Shown here in pieces: positions 6,797 to 8,419 of a stretch of 8,419 nt of DNA. Made by a program: the position numbers and the translations under genes. This stretch comes from an uncultured Anaerolineae bacterium (lineage in GTDB: Bacteria; Chloroflexota; Anaerolineae; Anaerolineales; Villigracilaceae), in assembly GCA_903854805.1 (NCBI GenBank), contig CAINXK010000536.1, positions 1-8,419 of the forward strand, in the 5' to 3' direction. Below the pieces are notes generated by a model, which saw only the letters and a program-made list of their open reading frames with translations, searched no databases and was not told the DNA's origin. Position 1 is the stretch's first letter, and every line of letters begins with the position of its first letter.

Positions 6797-6815
6797 TTTG
6801 ATGTTATGTCGTTCT

Positions 6816-6860
6816 GGCGGAGTTGTTCCCGCAATTACACTCTTATTAATCCGCCTTTTT
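6816..6860 (+). terminator. Terminator-like hairpin in the aspS leader
   Basis: GGCGGA (6816-6821) pairs with TCCGCC (6850-6855), directly followed by TTTTT (6856-6860). The 28-nt loop can form its own small hairpin (AGTTG/CAATT, 6821-6836), which competes for A6821. The TCCGCC arm can alternatively pair, through its CGCC, with GGCG at 6864-6867. The form suits a leaky terminator or attenuator, but the long loop makes it weak as a simple terminator. Confidence 0.3.
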
Positions 6861-6863
6861 CCT

Positions 6864-6894
6864 GGCGAGTGATTAATTTAGTGATTTCGCCTTT
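6864..6894 (+). repeat. Second potential hairpin in the aspS leader
   Basis: GGCGAG (6864-6869) pairs with TTCGCC (6886-6891), the last pair being G-U, around a 16-nt loop. It is followed by only TTT. Its 5' arm is the same GGCG that could pair with the upstream TCCGCC segment, so this helix and that pairing would exclude each other. Confidence 0.3.
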
Positions 6895-6920
6895 GTAACC
6901 TGATTTTGATATTAATGCCA

Positions 6921-6980
6921 GTCGCCCGTGGCAACTTTATAGTCAGCGAGAAATTGTTGACAAATAGTGCGACGGGCGAT
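6921..6980. repeat. Long-range inverted repeat flanking candidate promoter P2
   Basis: TCGCCCGT (6922-6929) is exactly complementary to ACGGGCGA (6972-6979), and G6921-T6980 adds a wobble pair. The arms are 42 nt apart and their centres lie about 50 bp apart. The right arm fills the spacer between the P2 -35 and -10 boxes. It could be a stem in the P1 transcript or a pair of operator half-sites. Confidence 0.5.
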
Positions 6981-6985
6981 ATTTA
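6957..6985 (+). promoter_or_regulatory. Candidate aspS promoter P2
   Basis: A perfect -35 TTGACA (6957-6962) lies 17 bp before TATTTA (6980-6985), which matches the -10 consensus in only three positions. The start would be near 6992, giving a leader of about 49 nt. It is plausible as a second, weaker or regulated promoter. Confidence 0.4.
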
Positions 6986-7027
6986 TGTGTGAAGAACTCA
7001 AAATTCACATCTTTATTAAAAATCATC

Positions 7028-7033
7028 AAGGAG
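7028..7033 (+). promoter_or_regulatory. Strong ribosome binding site of aspS
   Basis: AAGGAG lies 7 nt before the ATG at 7041. This is close to the ideal Shine-Dalgarno sequence and spacing and fixes the aspS start. Confidence 0.9.
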
Positions 7034-7040
7034 ATTTTGT

Positions 7041-8419
7041 ATGTATAAAACTCACACTTGCGGCGAACTTCGCGCAGATCATATAGGTCAAATTGTTTCT
7101 CTGGCAGGTTGGGTTCACAGACAAAGAGACCATGGTGGTGTGACATTTATTGACATGCGCGATCGATATGGAATTGTTCAGGTTGTGGGCGACCCATCGA
7201 AATCTGAGCTTTCGGCACTTCAAAATGTTCGGTCTGAATGGGTTTTGCAGATTACTGGTTTGGTTCGTATGCGTCCACAAGGTGCTGAAAATCCGAATAT
7301 GACTACTGGTCAGGTTGAGGTTGAGGCTCTTGAAGTCGTCGTGCTGAATCCAGCCAAACCATTGCCTTTTCTTGTCAACAAAGACGAGGATACCGAAGAG
7401 GCTGTTCGTTTGAAATATCGATATCTGGATTTGCGACATGATCGCATGCAAAAAAATCTTGTCTTGCGGCACAATGTGATTAAATTTATCCGGGACTTTC
7501 TAAGCGAAAGGGGTTTTCTTGAAATTGAGACACCCATGCTTTTCAAAACCACGCCGGAAGGGGCGCGAGATTTTTTGGTACCTTCCCGATTGCAGCCCGG
7601 AACTTTTTATGCATTACCGCAATCGCCTCAGCAGTTAAAGCAATTGCTAATGGTCTCCGGTTTTGATAAATATTTTCAAATTGCGCGATGTTTTCGAGAT
7701 GAGGATTTGCGTGGCGATCGACAGCTAGAATTTACTCAACTTGACTTGGAAATGGCCTTTGTCCATCGGGACGATGTTCTTGCAGTGATCGAGACATTGT
7801 TTACTGAGATGGTAAAGGATATCTTGCCTAATAAACGGTTACTATCAACGCCGTGGCCCAGGCTTACCTACCTCGAATCGCTTGAACGTTTTGGCACCGA
7901 TAAACCCGACCTGCGGTTTGGTTTGGAGCTCAGTGATCTGAGCGACATTCTTAACCAAAGCGAATTTATGGTCTTCCAGAGTGTGCTTAAGTCGGGTGGG
8001 GTTATCAAGTGTATCGTTGTTCCGGGTTGCGCGGAATATACGCGCCGGGAAGTTGATGAATTAACATCCTTGGTAAAAGAGTTAGGCGCAAAAGGCCTTG
8101 CGACTTTGGCGCTAGCAGCTGATGGTGTGAAAGGTACTGCTCAGAAATTTATTAAACCAGCAGAAGTTGAGGCAATTAAGGCTAAAACTGGTGCCGATAC
8201 CGGAGATTTATTATTGTTTGTAGCAGACCAAAAATCTGTTGCTAATAAATGTCTCAGTGCACTTCGCCTATTATTTAGAGATCGATTAAAACTTGCAGAC
8301 CCGGATGTGCTCGCATTTGCTTTTGTACTGGATTTTCCGATGTTTGAATGGAAAGAAGATGAGAAGAAATGGGATGCGGCTCATCACCCGTTCACGATGC
8401 CGAAAATGGAAGATCTGCC
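7041..8419 (+). CDS. aspS: Aspartyl-tRNA synthetase, bacterial type, 3' end outside the window
   Basis: This cytosolic class II synthetase charges tRNA with aspartate. About 459 codons are present of the roughly 590 usual for bacterial AspRS, and the frame stays open to the window end. The N-terminal OB-fold anticodon-binding domain (1-105) contains GWVHRQRDHGG. The catalytic core shows LKYRYLDLR (124-132), TPEGARDFLVPSR (171-183), FYALPQSPQQ, and class II motif 2 FRDEDLRGDRQLEFTQ from F218. The GAD insertion domain follows (about 290-400), then FPMFEW. Motif 3 is beyond the window. H31 with following Gly-Gly, and G81 in RPQGAENPN, match non-discriminating enzymes, which also charge tRNA(Asn) for GatCAB. 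E. coli has RRRDLG at the first site. The start is set by AAGGAG 7 nt upstream. A long structured leader precedes it. Confidence 0.97.
   Translation, partial: MYKTHTCGELRADHIGQIVSLAGWVHRQRDHGGVTFIDMRDRYGIVQVVGDPSKSELSALQNVRSEWVLQITGLVRMRPQGAENPNMTTGQVEVEALEVVVLNPAKPLPFLVNKDEDTEEAVRLKYRYLDLRHDRMQKNLVLRHNVIKFIRDFLSERGFLEIETPMLFKTTPEGARDFLVPSRLQPGTFYALPQSPQQLKQLLMVSGFDKYFQIARCFRDEDLRGDRQLEFTQLDLEMAFVHRDDVLAVIETLFTEMVKDILPNKRLLSTPWPRLTYLESLERFGTDKPDLRFGLELSDLSDILNQSEFMVFQSVLKSGGVIKCIVVPGCAEYTRREVDELTSLVKELGAKGLATLALAADGVKGTAQKFIKPAEVEAIKAKTGADTGDLLLFVADQKSVANKCLSALRLLFRDRLKLADPDVLAFAFVLDFPMFEWKEDEKKWDAAHHPFTMPKMEDL

Noticed and set aside
6803..7040. T-box riboswitch before aspS
   Set aside because: The aspS leader is long and has a terminator-like hairpin, but the conserved AGGGTGGNACCGCG core is not present. 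The nearest match (CGTGGCAAC at about 6928) is too poor.
7026..7552. Minus-strand open frames opposite aspS
   Set aside because: The plus strand here encodes clear AspRS motifs. The opposite frames have low-complexity composition and no recognisable domain.

Overview
The window is a bacterial chromosomal segment of moderate GC content (by eye, slightly AT-rich) with housekeeping and stress genes. No insertion sequence, phage gene or CRISPR array is visible. Two uncharacterised proteins (4648-6652) and the AspRS type look to me like Chloroflexota (Anaerolineae-like), but this rests on remembered family resemblance and not on a search. I hold the phylum at about even odds and 'bacterium' as certain.

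Layout, left to right. Positions 1-244 hold no gene I can support and no convincing terminator. Positions 245-3661 (minus strand) are a tightly packed run read as hsp20 > lon > stand-alone receiver. The hsp20 stop overlaps the lon start by 4 bases and the lon stop overlaps the receiver start by 8 bases, so the three are almost certainly one translationally coupled operon. tpx (3760-4290, minus) lies 97 bp upstream with no clear terminator between, so a peroxidase-chaperone-protease-signalling stress cluster is plausible. Upstream of tpx are a weak candidate promoter and a 23-bp near-perfect palindrome (4323-4345) that looks like an operator. Positions 4346-4560 otherwise hold no gene.

A tRNA-Arg(UCU) gene with encoded CCA (4561-4636, minus) follows 11 bp after a two-gene operon of unknown function (4648-6652, minus). 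That operon encodes a 528-residue protein and a 138-residue protein separated by one base. Both appear to carry winged-helix-like segments. The larger one also has a central beta-rich segment reminiscent of B3-type DNA-binding domains. This pair is the best candidate here for an undescribed system.

Positions 6653-7040 are a divergent regulatory region. It has two back-to-back TATAAT boxes (6721-6726 minus, 6791-6796 plus), dyads lying at or near both promoters, and a leader of about 240 nt before aspS with three potential hairpins, one followed by five T. A second possible aspS promoter has a perfect TTGACA. aspS (7041 to the window end, plus) is cut off by the window and has the sequence marks of a non-discriminating bacterial AspRS (Asp-tRNA(Asn) route).
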